Below, piece by piece: positions 24,423 to 34,801 of a DNA stretch of 64,000 nt. The stretch spans positions 1 through 64,000 of the forward strand of contig NZ_JAHZST010000005.1 in assembly GCF_019457885.1 (NCBI RefSeq), written 5' to 3'. Each line of letters starts with the position of its first letter. The stretch's first letter is position 1. The DNA comes from Shewanella nanhaiensis. GTDB taxonomy: Bacteria > Pseudomonadota > Gammaproteobacteria > Enterobacterales > Shewanellaceae. The position numbers and the translations under genes are program-made. Under the pieces are notes generated by a model. It saw nothing but the letters and a program-made list of their open reading frames with translations. It searched no databases and was not told where the DNA came from.

Positions 24423-27400
24423 CTAATTTGCCCAAGGAAGCAGTCGTCTTGATATACGATCTGCTTGTCCCAATTTCACCGCTGCACCAAATCGCATTCT
24501 ATAGAGTGCTTGGTAGCATAGGGGAACCAGATATAAACTGGTGACTGTAGAGAAAGTGAGTCCGCCAATAATGGCGATTGCCATCGGTGAATATGAGGGA
24601 CCGCCGCCACCTAGTTGGGTATCACCCATCGCCAAGGGAATAAGCCCCAGAACTGTGGTACCAACTGTCATTAATACCGGACGTAAACGTGAGTTACATA
24701 CTTGGCTGATGGTGTCAGATAACTTATCCAGATCTGGTGACATTTGATTTATCTGATCGACCAGCACTATGCCGTTATTCACCACGACTCCCATTAAGAT
24801 CAAAATACCTATCATGGGCATAATATCCATTGAGGTACCGGTAAACAGTAATGCCCAAAATACCCCTGTGATGGAGAACAGAATGGACGTGATAATGGCC
24901 GTTGGCAGTAGCAATGATTCAAACAGGGCGGCCATAACGATGTAGATCATTGCAATCGCTAGGATCATGTTGGTCGCCATTATGGCTTCATCTTCATCCT
25001 GTTTCTGAAATCCGCCTCTTAAGGAGTAGCCATAACCCGATGGGAAATTAACCGCTTCCATAATCTTGGTTATCTCTTCTTGAGCTTCTTCCATTGTGAG
25101 ATCGTCAAGGTTAGCGCCAATAGAAAGAGCCGTTTGTCTGTCATAGTGCCTTATCGTGTCGAATCTAGCCTGGATATTAACCTTGGCTAAACTCCCTAGC
25201 GTGTACACTCGGTCGTCTATTCGTATGATAGGTAGCTGCTTGAGCTTCTCAAGAGATAGACGCCATTGTTGCTCAAAGGCTAGCTCAATTCTCAGTTCGC
25301 CATTAGGGTCGTGACGGAAGGATCTCAGCTGGCTACCACGCAGTGCCATGGAGATATTAGCGGCTATCTCGTTAAGCTTTAAATCAAGACGGGCAGCCAA
25401 ATCTCGGTCGATATGAATAATGACCTCCTGCTGCGCCCCACTTAATTCAGAACGTACATCAGTTAAGCCTTCGATAGAGGAGAGTTGGGGAATAACTTGC
25501 TCACTGAGTTTGATGAGTTCGCTGGTGGAGCGTCCAGTAAGCGAGACTCTGAGCCCATTATCATCATTACCCCAACCAAACTGAGGTTTTGCGATGGAAA
25601 ACTTAGGAAACCCTTCACGTATGGTTTTCTTAAGGACTTTCATATCGACCTCAGTATCTTCATTGAGGATAAGAGTTGACTGACCGCGGTCGGCAGAGAA
25701 GTAGCTATAGACTGAATCTATCTGGAACGTCTCTTTATTGGCATAAAGATAGGTTTCCATCTTGGTTATCATCGCTTCGGTGACATCTAAACTATGACGA
25801 CCCTCTACCTGATAGTTAATGTAGAGGCGATTATTTCCCTCACCATCGGATTGATCTTGTTTTACCATGCTAATAGGCAGAGCTGTGGTGGCCAATATGA
25901 TAAGGGCGATAACGCCAGAAGTTTTAGGGTGAGATAATATCCAGTTCAGACTACGTTGGTAGTTGATACGCAGTTTGCTATCTTTTTTCTCCGCCTCTAT
26001 CTCAAAATGCATCTTGCTTAACATAAGAGGTAGTAAAGTTTTCGCCACTAACAGTGATGCAGCAAGTGAAATACAGATAGCGATAGCGACATGCTCTAAG
26101 AAGATGGTTAGCTGGACCTTCACGCCAAAAATATTGGGTAAAAATACAATCGCTGTGGTCAAGGTTCCTGCTAAAACAGCCAGAGATACCTTATTGACAC
26201 CCGTTAATATCGCATTATCACTTTCAGTTTGCTCATCATTTAGCTCTGAAGTTTGTGAGTTTTTTTGAGCTTGTTTCTCCTGTAAAACACTCTCGGTGAC
26301 CACAACGGCATTATCGATAAGCATACCGACAGCTAGCAGTAGCCCCATCATTGAGAGGATGTTTAGGCTGTAACCTAGCAAATACATAGCCGCTAATGTC
26401 ATGCAGATAGAGATAGGTACAGAGGTGACCACCACTAATGTCATTTTTAGATTGCGCAGAAACAGATATAGCACAGCGAATGAGAGTAAGGCGCCGATGA
26501 GACCAGCTGTTAGTAGATCTTCTAACGATGAGGTTACCCCATAGGCTTGATCTTCCATGACAAACAATTTAACCCCATTAAATTGAGGATCTTGCTTGGC
26601 ACTTTCAATCACTTTCATCACACGCTTTGAAACATCAACTAAGTTGGCTCCTGACTCTTTAAATACATCTAGACCCACGGCATACTTCTGATCTAAATGG
26701 CGGCCATCTAAACGCTCAGGTAGGGAGAAACTGACGGTGGCAATATCCCCTAAAGTGACCCCAGGTTTAAGCACGAGTGCATTTATATCATCAAGATCTC
26801 TAAATTCACCTTTTGGCGAGACTTGATAAACTTGAGAGCCCGTACGTAGTACTCCTGCATTGACAACAAAGTTCTCCTGTTGCAATCGGTGATTTAATGC
26901 TTGTATTGAGATGTTGCTTGAGGAGAGTTTATCTGCATTTAAACGTATCTCGATCTGTTTTTGCTCAACACCATAGAGGGTGACTTGTGAGACCCCCTCC
27001 ACACGTTCAAGAGGGCGTTTAAGCTGCTTATCTAGCAGATCAAAAGCGCCAGAGAGTTCACGGTCACTCGATATTCTTAAGTTGAGCACAGGCATATCGG
27101 CGGTTGAGAACTGGCGGATTAACACCCGCTCGACATCTTTGGGCAACAGATGTCTTACGGCGTCGATCTTCTCTCTTGCTTCCAAGCTTTTAGTGGCAAC
27201 ATTCTGTCCCCACTTCATTCTCAGCTCAATCTCTGCACCATTTTGTGATGAGTTTGAACGCATCTCCTCAATACCGCTCATGGTCGCTAGGGACTCTTCG
27301 AGTACGCGGGTGATATCACGCTCCACTTCTGCAGGTGTTGACCCTTTATAAGGCACTTCGATATTAACCTGTGGTATATCGATCCCTGGGAACATCTCCA

Positions 27401-27500
27401 GAGGCAGTAGACGACTGGAAGCGAGACCAAAGAGGAGTATGGCAACGAAAAACATGCTCGTTGTCACAGGCCTTTTAATGGCTAAACGGGTTAAGTTCAT
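24423..27500 (-). CDS. RND efflux permease, second subunit
   Basis: A 1025-residue inner-membrane transporter of the HAE-1/AcrB superfamily that exports small molecules using the proton gradient. It shows the typical start RLAIKRPVTTSMFFVAILLFG, the periplasmic porter domains (residues about 40-330 and 560-860) and the helix-4 motif GMLIDNAVVVTES, in which Asp-Asn replaces the Asp-Asp of AcrB. Its ATG overlaps the preceding permease stop by 4 bases, so the two are co-translated. A hetero-trimer as in MdtBC is possible. Substrates cannot be predicted. Confidence 0.9.
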   Translation of the reverse strand: MNLTRLAIKRPVTTSMFFVAILLFGLASSRLLPLEMFPGIDIPQVNIEVPYKGSTPAEVERDITRVLEESLATMSGIEEMRSNSSQNGAEIELRMKWGQNVATKSLEAREKIDAVRHLLPKDVERVLIRQFSTADMPVLNLRISSDRELSGAFDLLDKQLKRPLERVEGVSQVTLYGVEQKQIEIRLNADKLSSSNISIQALNHRLQQENFVVNAGVLRTGSQVYQVSPKGEFRDLDDINALVLKPGVTLGDIATVSFSLPERLDGRHLDQKYAVGLDVFKESGANLVDVSKRVMKVIESAKQDPQFNGVKLFVMEDQAYGVTSSLEDLLTAGLIGALLSFAVLYLFLRNLKMTLVVVTSVPISICMTLAAMYLLGYSLNILSMMGLLLAVGMLIDNAVVVTESVLQEKQAQKNSQTSELNDEQTESDNAILTGVNKVSLAVLAGTLTTAIVFLPNIFGVKVQLTIFLEHVAIAICISLAASLLVAKTLLPLMLSKMHFEIEAEKKDSKLRINYQRSLNWILSHPKTSGVIALIILATTALPISMVKQDQSDGEGNNRLYINYQVEGRHSLDVTEAMITKMETYLYANKETFQIDSVYSYFSADRGQSTLILNEDTEVDMKVLKKTIREGFPKFSIAKPQFGWGNDDNGLRVSLTGRSTSELIKLSEQVIPQLSSIEGLTDVRSELSGAQQEVIIHIDRDLAARLDLKLNEIAANISMALRGSQLRSFRHDPNGELRIELAFEQQWRLSLEKLKQLPIIRIDDRVYTLGSLAKVNIQARFDTIRHYDRQTALSIGANLDDLTMEEAQEEITKIMEAVNFPSGYGYSLRGGFQKQDEDEAIMATNMILAIAMIYIVMAALFESLLLPTAIITSILFSITGVFWALLFTGTSMDIMPMIGILILMGVVVNNGIVLVDQINQMSPDLDKLSDTISQVCNSRLRPVLMTVGTTVLGLIPLAMGDTQLGGGGPSYSPMAIAIIGGLTFSTVTSLYLVPLCYQALYRMRFGAAVKLGQADRISRRLLPWAN

Positions 27501-30500
27501 ACCTGACCTCCGGTATTGACCAATGTGTTACTCTCTTTTACCTCTTTATGTGTAAACTCTTTACGGTCAAATAGGGCATAAAGCACAGGGATAACCACAA
27601 GCGTCAACAAGGTGGAGAGACTAAGGCCAAATATTACGGTAATGGCCATTGGCGCTCTGACCTCTGAGCCATCTCCCAACCCTAGCGCCATAGGAGATAG
27701 TCCCAAAGCAGTGGTTAAGGTGGTCATAATAATTGGACGTAAACGAGATTTAGCCGCATCAGATATTGCAGTGATTTTATCGAGACCATCTTGACGTAGT
27801 TGATTAATTCTATCCACCAAGACAATCGCGTTATTAACCACAATACCTGCCAGCATAATCAAGCCGATAAACACAACAACACTGAGGTGAGTTTGGGTAA
27901 TGTAGAGGCCTAAAATACTGCCTCCCACCGCCATAGGCACTGCGATTAGGATCAGCAGTGGATGTAACAGTGACTCAAATTGACTCGCCATCACCAGATA
28001 AACCAGAAACACCGCAAGCACTAGGGCAATTTGTAGTGATTGGAAAGAGTGCTCCATCTCCTCATTTTGACCACCAAACCTTGCTTGAATTGAGGTTGGT
28101 AAAGTCTGCTGACCTAAAATCTCTCTTGCTTCTAGTACTGCTTCATTGAGATCTCCATAAGCCAGGTTTGCAGAGACAATGGCAACTCGCTGTTGACTGA
28201 TACGGTTGATTGCCGATGGGCCTAGCTTTAATGACACGTCAGCAACGGCGCTGAGTGCGATAGGGTGGCTACTATCTGGATTAACGATCATAGCGTCAAT
28301 ATCACTGATCTGATCGCGCTCCTCAGCTTCACTGCGCACTAAAATATCAACTTTACGATCTCTGACTGTGTATTGGCTGGCAATCGTGCCACCGATACGT
28401 TGGGCAATACGGTTAGCCACAGTTGGTGCATCCATTCCCAGCTTAGCGAGACGCTCATGGTCGAAGCGTATGCTGAGTTCAGGTTGACCGTCACGAAGGC
28501 TAGTGTTGATATCAGCAAAGCGGTCTGAATCCGATAGCGCATCGACTAGGTTGTCTGCTGTACTTTTTAGCTGAGTTAAATCGTAACCGACCAGCTCAAT
28601 CTCTAATGGGGTTTTAAAGCTAAAGAGTTCAGGATGTTGAATTTTTGCTTCCAATTCTGGAATACGCATCGCCGTACGCCTTAGAACATTGGCCACGGTA
28701 TCAAAAGCACGGTGATCGGCTAATACGACCTGTAGACGTCCCCAGTTTTCACCTCCTCGAGAGGTATCTGATGTCATTAATCCGCCGCTTCCCGCTTGGC
28801 TGTATGCGTGTTTCACATCGTCTCTGTCTTTAATTGAGAGGGCGAGTTTTCGAAGGACGTTATCTGTTTCTGATACCTCTGTTCCAGGTGGAAGTAAGAT
28901 CTCTACATAAAACTCTCCTTGATTCATGGGCGGAATAAGCTCCATCCCCAGCTTTGGTATTAGGGATGCGGCGCCTAAGGTGACTAAAAGGGCAATAGCG
29001 ATCGTCAATACTTTCAGTCTCAGTGCTAGGGCCAGTAGGGCATGATAAACCACCTCTAATTTATGATACATCCAGTTAAAACCTGAGCTAATTGGTCTCA
29101 TAAACAGACCTGTGAGCCAAGAGGTAAGGCGGCCTAACATCAAGGCTAGTGTCAGTAATGCGCTTGGCAGATAGCTGAACAGTAGTATAAAGGGGAATGA
29201 AAAAACGGTGGCACTGTAGTATTTCAACTTACCGATTTTAGTCTCAGGCTTAGGTTTTTTTACCTTTTCCATCAATGGTGGTAGGGATTTAAAGCCCTCT
29301 CTTGATGCCAACATGGGGATAGTGGTAAGTGCAACAAGCAGTGAGGCGAGCAGTGCGAAGGTGACAGTTAATGCTTGATCTGAGAATAGGGCACCGGCAA
29401 CACCATCGACGAACACAAGAGGAACGAAAACGGCTAAAGTGGTTAATGTTGATGCGAAAATAGCGCCAGCCACCTCTTTTGTGCCAGTAACAGCGGCATC
29501 GAGTTTATTCATGCCCAATGACCGGCATCTGTCTATGTTCTCTAGCACGACAATGGCGTTGTCGACAAGCAACCCGACCGCGAGTGCTATCCCCCCAAGT
29601 GACATAATGTTGAGACTGATATCGGCAAAGTACATCATGTTAAATGTGGCGATGACAGAGAAAGGAATAGAGATTGAGATAATTAAAGTTGGAATAATGT
29701 CCCTTAAAAACAGGTAGATGACCAACATAGAAAGCAAGCTACCTATCAGAGCTGCAAAGGTTACTTCGCTGACAGCACTCTCAATAAATTCAGATTGGTC
29801 ATATATCACTTTGAGCTCAGTGTTACTGTCCTCATTGAGCTTATTCAGCTCTGCGGTTACTTTACGTGCCACTGCGACTGTGTTGGCGTCCCCCTCTTTG
29901 TAGATGGCTAACTCAATCGATTCTTGATCGCCGATACGAGTTACATCATTACGCTCTTTATGGGCATCAATAATGTTCGCAACCTCAAACAGTCTAACTA
30001 ACGTCTGGTCATCTCGGTAAACGACGATTCGGCCCAACTCTTCAAGTGAGTTGAACTGGTTTAATGTTCTAACAAGGTACTCTTTCTCACCCTGGATCAC
30101 TTTACCGGCAGAGAGATTAATATTCTCCTCTGCGATGCGATTGCGGATAAGATCTGCATTAAGGTTTAACTGAGTTAATTTTTGCTGATTAAGCTGAATA
30201 TGTACCTCTTGCTCAAGGCCGCCAGATAGCCTGACAGCTGCCACTCCACTGAGTGACTCAAGTTGGCGTTTTAACTCCTCTTCGGCATAGGTTCTCATCT
30301 GTTTCAGTTCGTTATCGCTGGCATCGGGTACTGACAGGGCTAAGCGAACGATCGGATCAAGGTTTGGGTTAAACCTCAGTAATAGCGGTTTTTTTACATC
30401 GAGAGGGAGCTCAATGGTATCGAGTTTCTCTCGCACATCGAGGCTCGCCATATCCATATCTGTGCCCCACTCAAATTCAAGTACAACATCAGACATACCT

Positions 30501-30757
30501 GAGCGTGAGATGGAGCTGATTTTACGTAGTCCTTTTACAATACCCGCGGCTTCCTCAATGGGTTTAGAGACAAGTTGCTCCACTTCGACCGGAGCGGCAC
30601 CAATGTATTGTGTTCGAATAGTAATGGTGGGGTAGCTTAAATCTGGCAGCAACTTGACTGCCAGTCTAGAGAAGCCAACCATACCAAATAGGATGATAGC
30701 AAACATAAACATCCAAACAGTGACAGGTCGGTTTACCGATGTTTTTATAATAGACAT
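27497..30757 (-). CDS. RND efflux permease, first subunit
   Basis: A 1086-residue RND transporter, slightly longer than AcrB because of an extended cytoplasmic/membrane linker in the middle (around residues 480-560, with KVKKPKPETKIGKLKYYS). The start IIKTSVNRPVTVWMFMFAI and the helix-4 motif GLLVDNAIVVLENIDR are typical, and the second Asp of the AcrB relay is Asn. It is encoded 13 bases after the adaptor and overlaps the second permease by 4 bases. It clearly differs from its partner, so the pair is not a recent duplication. Confidence 0.9.
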   Translation of the reverse strand: MSIIKTSVNRPVTVWMFMFAIILFGMVGFSRLAVKLLPDLSYPTITIRTQYIGAAPVEVEQLVSKPIEEAAGIVKGLRKISSISRSGMSDVVLEFEWGTDMDMASLDVREKLDTIELPLDVKKPLLLRFNPNLDPIVRLALSVPDASDNELKQMRTYAEEELKRQLESLSGVAAVRLSGGLEQEVHIQLNQQKLTQLNLNADLIRNRIAEENINLSAGKVIQGEKEYLVRTLNQFNSLEELGRIVVYRDDQTLVRLFEVANIIDAHKERNDVTRIGDQESIELAIYKEGDANTVAVARKVTAELNKLNEDSNTELKVIYDQSEFIESAVSEVTFAALIGSLLSMLVIYLFLRDIIPTLIISISIPFSVIATFNMMYFADISLNIMSLGGIALAVGLLVDNAIVVLENIDRCRSLGMNKLDAAVTGTKEVAGAIFASTLTTLAVFVPLVFVDGVAGALFSDQALTVTFALLASLLVALTTIPMLASREGFKSLPPLMEKVKKPKPETKIGKLKYYSATVFSFPFILLFSYLPSALLTLALMLGRLTSWLTGLFMRPISSGFNWMYHKLEVVYHALLALALRLKVLTIAIALLVTLGAASLIPKLGMELIPPMNQGEFYVEILLPPGTEVSETDNVLRKLALSIKDRDDVKHAYSQAGSGGLMTSDTSRGGENWGRLQVVLADHRAFDTVANVLRRTAMRIPELEAKIQHPELFSFKTPLEIELVGYDLTQLKSTADNLVDALSDSDRFADINTSLRDGQPELSIRFDHERLAKLGMDAPTVANRIAQRIGGTIASQYTVRDRKVDILVRSEAEERDQISDIDAMIVNPDSSHPIALSAVADVSLKLGPSAINRISQQRVAIVSANLAYGDLNEAVLEAREILGQQTLPTSIQARFGGQNEEMEHSFQSLQIALVLAVFLVYLVMASQFESLLHPLLILIAVPMAVGGSILGLYITQTHLSVVVFIGLIMLAGIVVNNAIVLVDRINQLRQDGLDKITAISDAAKSRLRPIIMTTLTTALGLSPMALGLGDGSEVRAPMAITVIFGLSLSTLLTLVVIPVLYALFDRKEFTHKEVKESNTLVNTGGQV

Positions 30758-30770
30758 AGACCCAGTTCCT

Positions 30771-31850
30771 TTATTTGCTTGTTGACGCTAGATCTAGAGA
30801 GCTGATGACCTCAACCAGAGACTGGTCTTTAAGGTTTTGATGACCGCGGATCACTATCTGCTCACCTGGCTCTATTCCTGAAACCACTTCAACCGTATCG
30901 GCTTCACGGTAGCCTAGTGAAACTGAGCGGCGGTTGGCATTTGTGCCATCGATAACATATAAAGCAAACTCGTTATCTTGATTGACGACTGCGTTATAGG
31001 GAACAGTGATCACGTTGTTATGGGTGTCGTATCTCAGCTCTACTCGGGTAAACATGCCTGCTTTTAGTTTTGAGTCGCTGTTAGGTACGGAAAGGGTCAC
31101 TTTAAAGGTGCCGCTTTGTGCATCAACAACTGGGCTGATACGCAGTACTTTTGCATGCACTGTGTCTTGTGTGTGCTTATTGGCAAATATTTGTGCATCT
31201 TGGCCTAGTTTTAAACTTTCAAGTTGCTGCTCAGGAAGATGAACAATGCCATAAAGTTCATCTTGATCGACGACATAAAATAGCTCATCGAACTCTTTCG
31301 CCATATTGCCGGCTTTGACAAATCGAGTTGCTATTACACCATCAATGGGTGAACGAACCATACTCTCTTCAACTTGAAGTGCAGCTAAGTCTCGTTTTGC
31401 AATAGCAGCTTGCAAGTTGTACTCAAGTTTTGCCATTGAGTCAGCACTGAAAAACTCTTTATTGTTCATCTTTTTGAGGCGATTTAGCTCCTGCTCAATA
31501 ATCTCAACTTCTGCTTGTGAGCGGGCTAGTTCATACTTTTGTCTTTTGGCGTCGATAACAGCAAGTAGCTGACCTTTAGTGACTCTATCTCCCTCTTCAA
31601 CATTGATGCTCTCTATTAAACCTGAGATCCGGGTGACGACATTGGCTTCCTGTGGAGCTTCTAGGGTTGCTGTTGTACTGTAAAATGAGGAGACGTCTCC
31701 TTGAATAACAGTGGTTGTTTCTACTGGTACGGCGTATTTCTCCTCCTCTTTAACTTCCTCTTCTGCGCCACAGGCACTTAATACGCCAACTAAAACTAAT
31801 GGAAGGGCAAGTTTGAAATAGTTATTAGCACGTTTATTTAGAGAGTCCAT
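30771..31850 (-). CDS. RND efflux periplasmic adaptor lipoprotein
   Basis: A membrane-fusion protein of 359 residues that links the permease to an outer-membrane factor. The signal peptide ends with the lipobox LSAC (Cys27), so it should be lipid-anchored. It is followed by a Glu/Lys-rich linker, the barrel-sandwich/lipoyl halves (INVEEGDRVTKGQLLAVIDA and ESMVRSPIDGVIATRFVKAG), the coiled-coil hairpin between them, and the beta-barrel and membrane-proximal domains. First gene of the three-gene operon. No TolC-type gene is present, so a chromosomal TolC elsewhere is probably used. Confidence 0.92.
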   Translation of the reverse strand: MDSLNKRANNYFKLALPLVLVGVLSACGAEEEVKEEEKYAVPVETTTVIQGDVSSFYSTTATLEAPQEANVVTRISGLIESINVEEGDRVTKGQLLAVIDAKRQKYELARSQAEVEIIEQELNRLKKMNNKEFFSADSMAKLEYNLQAAIAKRDLAALQVEESMVRSPIDGVIATRFVKAGNMAKEFDELFYVVDQDELYGIVHLPEQQLESLKLGQDAQIFANKHTQDTVHAKVLRISPVVDAQSGTFKVTLSVPNSDSKLKAGMFTRVELRYDTHNNVITVPYNAVVNQDNEFALYVIDGTNANRRSVSLGYREADTVEVVSGIEPGEQIVIRGHQNLKDQSLVEVISSLDLASTSK

Positions 31851-31892
31851 GTAAGATTACCTATGTTTTTTGATTCCAATTAACACTAACTA

Positions 31893-31908
31893 AGCACAAC
31901 TTGTGCCA
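31893..31908 (-). promoter_or_regulatory. Sigma-54-like site upstream of the RND operon
   Basis: Reading leftward, TGGCAC-AAGTT-GTGCT fits the -24/-12 spacing (TGGCAC-N5-TTGCW) with one mismatch and lies 43 bases before the adaptor start. The same bases form a palindrome (GCACAA-C-TTGTGC), so it may instead be a repressor operator. Confidence 0.35.
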
Positions 31909-32140
31909 AAGATTAAAAGTTATATTAATCATATTGTTACATGATACTTCTTTCTTGTGATTAACTACTTAGTAAACTTTGTAGCGAAAATGTTTAAAAA
32001 ATGATGATTTTGACTATAGGGTTAATCTGAATAAAATGGGTGACTGAATTAAGTCTAATTGCAACAAAATGTAGCTAGAGAGATCTGATAAAAAATCAGA
32101 GACTTATTTAGGAGTAAGTTTAGGTTTATAGGAGGGTGGC

Positions 32141-32623
32141 TTGATTAAGGTAAGGGCGTTTAATGCAGTGAGTTCAAGTTCCGATATTGATGAGCTGTGG
32201 ACACTTAAGTTTAATACTATCAGAAAAGTAAATTGTAGAGATTATACCCAAGCGCAAGTTAAGGCCTGGGCGCCTGATAGCCTTGATCGTGAAAACTGGA
32301 TAAAGAGGGTGAGTGAGATGGCCCCTCTTATTGCTGAGCTTGATGGTGTGATTGTCGGTTTTGCTGATCTTCAACCCGATGGTTATATCGATCATTTCTT
32401 CTGTCATCTGGACTACCAAGGCAGAGGTGTAGGTAAAACCTTAATGAAAGCGATAATGGAGAAAGGGGCGCGTTTAGGTGTGCCGCGTTACTACTCACAT
32501 GTCAGTATAACCGCTAGGCCTTTTTTCGAGCATTTTGGTTTTACGTTGGTGAAACAGCAAAGTGTTGAGGTGAGGGGAGAGGTGCTCACCAACTATGTGC
32601 TGGAAAAGAGAATTTCTATGTAA
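32141..32623 (+). CDS. GNAT-family N-acetyltransferase
   Basis: A 160-residue acetyl-CoA-dependent acetyltransferase. The acetyl-CoA loop is clear: LDYQGRGVGKTLM (around residues 91-103), followed by PRYYSHVSITARPFFEHFGF, the usual motif B. The N-terminal half (DELWTLKFNTIRKV, YTQAQVKAWAP) matches the subfamily that also includes the decayed gene near 53,200. The start is TTG at 32141 directly behind GGAGGG. No ATG is available upstream. Substrate is unknown. Confidence 0.85.
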   Translation: MIKVRAFNAVSSSSDIDELWTLKFNTIRKVNCRDYTQAQVKAWAPDSLDRENWIKRVSEMAPLIAELDGVIVGFADLQPDGYIDHFFCHLDYQGRGVGKTLMKAIMEKGARLGVPRYYSHVSITARPFFEHFGFTLVKQQSVEVRGEVLTNYVLEKRISM

Positions 32624-32663
32624 CGAATTCTTTGTTCAATGTTGCAAGAAGTTTTGGTAATAA

Positions 32664-32688
32664 AAAAGGCACTCAATGAGTGCCTTTT
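32664..32688. terminator. Bidirectional terminator between GNAT gene and gltA
   Basis: AAAAGGCACT pairs with AGTGCCTTTT around CAATG, with A and T runs on either side, between the convergent GNAT gene and gltA. Confidence 0.88.
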
Positions 32689-32702
32689 GGGTAACTTAAA
32701 AA

Positions 32703-33995
32703 TTAAGCTTCACGTTTATCTTGAGGGATAAAAGTGCGTTCTTCATCACCAGTATAAAGTTGACGTGGACGGCTAATCTTATGACCTGGCTGATCCAACA
32801 TCTCTTTCCAATGTGCAATCCAACCAACTGTACGCGCTAGTGCGAATAAAACGGTGAACATGCTAGTTGGAATACCGATAGCTTTCATGATGATACCTGA
32901 ATAGAAATCGACATTTGGGTATAGCTTCTTAGAGACAAAGTATTCATCTTCAAGTGCAATACGCTCAAGTTCCATCGCAACATCAAGTAGTGGATCATCG
33001 ACTTTAAGTTCGCCAAGTACTTCGTGACACGTTTCACGCATGACTTTTGCACGAGGGTCAAAGTTCTTATAAACACGATGACCGAAGCCCATTAGGCGGA
33101 AAGGATCTTCTTTATCTTTCGCACGAGCAATGAACTCTGGAATACGGTCTACAGTACCAATCTCTTCAAGCATGTTTAGGCAAGCTTCATTAGCACCGCC
33201 ATGTGCAGGTCCCCAAAGTGATGCGATACCCGCTGCAATACATGCAAATGGGTTAGCACCTGAAGAACCGGCAAGGCGTACAGTAGAAGTTGATGCGTTT
33301 TGTTCATGATCTGCATGTAATATGAAGATACGATCCATCGCGCGCTCTACAATTGGATTAACTTGGTACTCTTCACATGGCACACCAAACATCATGCTCA
33401 AGAAGTTACCTGCGTAACTCAACTCATTGCGTGGGTAAACAAAAGGCTGACCAATTGAGTACTTGTAGCACATGGCTGCGATAGTCGGCATTTTTGAGAC
33501 TAGACGGAAAGCTGCGATTTCGCGGTGACGCTCATCGTTTACATCTAAAGAGTCTTGGTAAAATGCAGAAAGTGCACCAGTAACACCACATAGCATAGCC
33601 ATTGGATGAGCGTCACGTCTGAAACCTCGGAAGAAGGCTGCAAGTTGCTCATTGACCATAGTGTGGTTTTTAACAGTATGAACAAACTTTTCATACTGAG
33701 TCTTAGTTGGAAGCTCTCCGTAAAGAAGTAGATAACATAGATCTAAATAATCTGATTCAACGGCTAATTCGCTTATCGGGTAACCACGGTGAAGCAGTAT
33801 CCCCTGATCACCATCGATATAGGTAATTGCTGATTCACAGGAAGCTGTTGCGAGAAATCCTGGATCGAAAGTAAAGTGACCTTTGCTACCTAGCTTACTA
33901 ATGTCTATCACATCGAATCCTGCGGTGCCTTCTTTTACCGGCAGTTCGATCGATTCATTCCCTGGCAGTTCCAATTTGGCTATTTTGTCAGCCAT
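32703..33995 (-). CDS. gltA: Citrate synthase, type II (GltA)
   Basis: Condenses oxaloacetate and acetyl-CoA to citrate, the entry step of the TCA cycle. The 430-residue length is that of the NADH-sensitive hexameric type of Gram-negative bacteria. The catalytic region [12 protein letters not shown] (His near 265) and [14 protein letters not shown] (His near 306) are present, as is the late catalytic Asp in [20 protein letters not shown] precedes the ATG. Divergent from the sdh-suc genes, with which it is functionally coupled. Confidence 0.97.
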   Translation of the reverse strand: MADKIAKLELPGNESIELPVKEGTAGFDVIDISKLGSKGHFTFDPGFLATASCESAITYIDGDQGILLHRGYPISELAVESDYLDLCYLLLYGELPTKTQYEKFVHTVKNHTMVNEQLAAFFRGFRRDAHPMAMLCGVTGALSAFYQDSLDVNDERHREIAAFRLVSKMPTIAAMCYKYSIGQPFVYPRNELSYAGNFLSMMFGVPCEEYQVNPIVERAMDRIFILHADHEQNASTSTVRLAGSSGANPFACIAAGIASLWGPAHGGANEACLNMLEEIGTVDRIPEFIARAKDKEDPFRLMGFGHRVYKNFDPRAKVMRETCHEVLGELKVDDPLLDVAMELERIALEDEYFVSKKLYPNVDFYSGIIMKAIGIPTSMFTVLFALARTVGWIAHWKEMLDQPGHKISRPRQLYTGDEERTFIPQDKREA

Positions 33996-34342
33996 ACCCT
34001 TCTCCTTACTTCATTCTTATGTGAGTGCGGCTTATCAATCGCCAATACTTTACAGTGAATCCAGATCACATTTCAATTTAAATAACCGTTTAAATTCGTT
34101 AGACCATGGTCTTATTTTGGCCAAACCCTATAACAGAACAGGAACTTGGCAGATTTTTTTACCAAAAAAACTAAATTTGCATAATGTGATGTTTGTATTT
34201 GACATTTGCCCCGCGTATACTTGCCTCGGCTCTTATGAGCTACTAACATTGCCACTTGGTTAACACTTTTTTGCGTGCTTAATTAGTGTCTACTAAAATG
34301 GTTAAATGTTTGTTTAAACTTTTCTTTTGTGAAAGCTTGAAT

Positions 34343-34358
34343 TGTGATCTAAGTCACG
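34343..34358. promoter_or_regulatory. CRP-like site between gltA and sdhC
   Basis: TGTGA-TCTAAG-TCACG matches the CRP consensus TGTGA-N6-TCACA with a single mismatch. It is centred about 76 bases before sdhC and about 355 before gltA. A weaker half-site-bearing sequence lies at 34054-34070 on the gltA side. The rest of the 431-base gap (33996-34426) is AT-rich, without a gene. Confidence 0.5.
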
Positions 34359-34426
34359 CCTCAATTTTTGATCAAAAGCGGTTCGTATAACAAAAATATA
34401 GCTCAATTGAGCAGAGTGAGCAGAAC

Positions 34427-34801
34427 GTGAAAAAGAAAAGACCTGTCCATTTAGATCTGCAGACCATTCGCTTCCCTGCAACAGCGATTGCGTCCATTCT
34501 TCACCGTGTATCCGGTGTCATCATGCTGTTTGCTGTCGGTATTCTTATTTGGTTGTTAAATGAATCTTTAGCATCCCCTGAGAGTTTCGCGGGCATACAA
34601 TCTCTTTTTGATAATTTGCTAGTTAAGTTTGTCATATGGGGAATTCTTACTGCACTTGGTTATCACCTTATCGTTGGCTTGCGCCATCTGGTAATGGATA
34701 CCGGGCGTTGGGAAGAGTTGGCCTCTGGCATAGCTTCAGCAAAAGTCGCGTTTGCTTTGTCAGCCGCGTTTTCAATCATTGTGGGGATTTGGGTATGGTA
34801 A
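34427..34801 (+). CDS. sdhC: Succinate dehydrogenase cytochrome b556 subunit SdhC
   Basis: Membrane anchor of complex II, 124 residues with three helices. It contains the SdhC signatures [26 protein letters not shown] (split over residues 5-30) and [16 protein letters not shown] (around 82-97), the latter with a haem-ligand histidine. The start is GTG at 34427. The stop overlaps the sdhD start, forming a tight operon. Confidence 0.94.
   Translation: MKKKRPVHLDLQTIRFPATAIASILHRVSGVIMLFAVGILIWLLNESLASPESFAGIQSLFDNLLVKFVIWGILTALGYHLIVGLRHLVMDTGRWEELASGIASAKVAFALSAAFSIIVGIWVW

Noticed and set aside
34636-34794. Longer sdhD reading frame starting within sdhC
   Set aside because: This part is the sdhC coding region in another frame. 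The ATG at 34795 gives the standard SdhD N-terminus.
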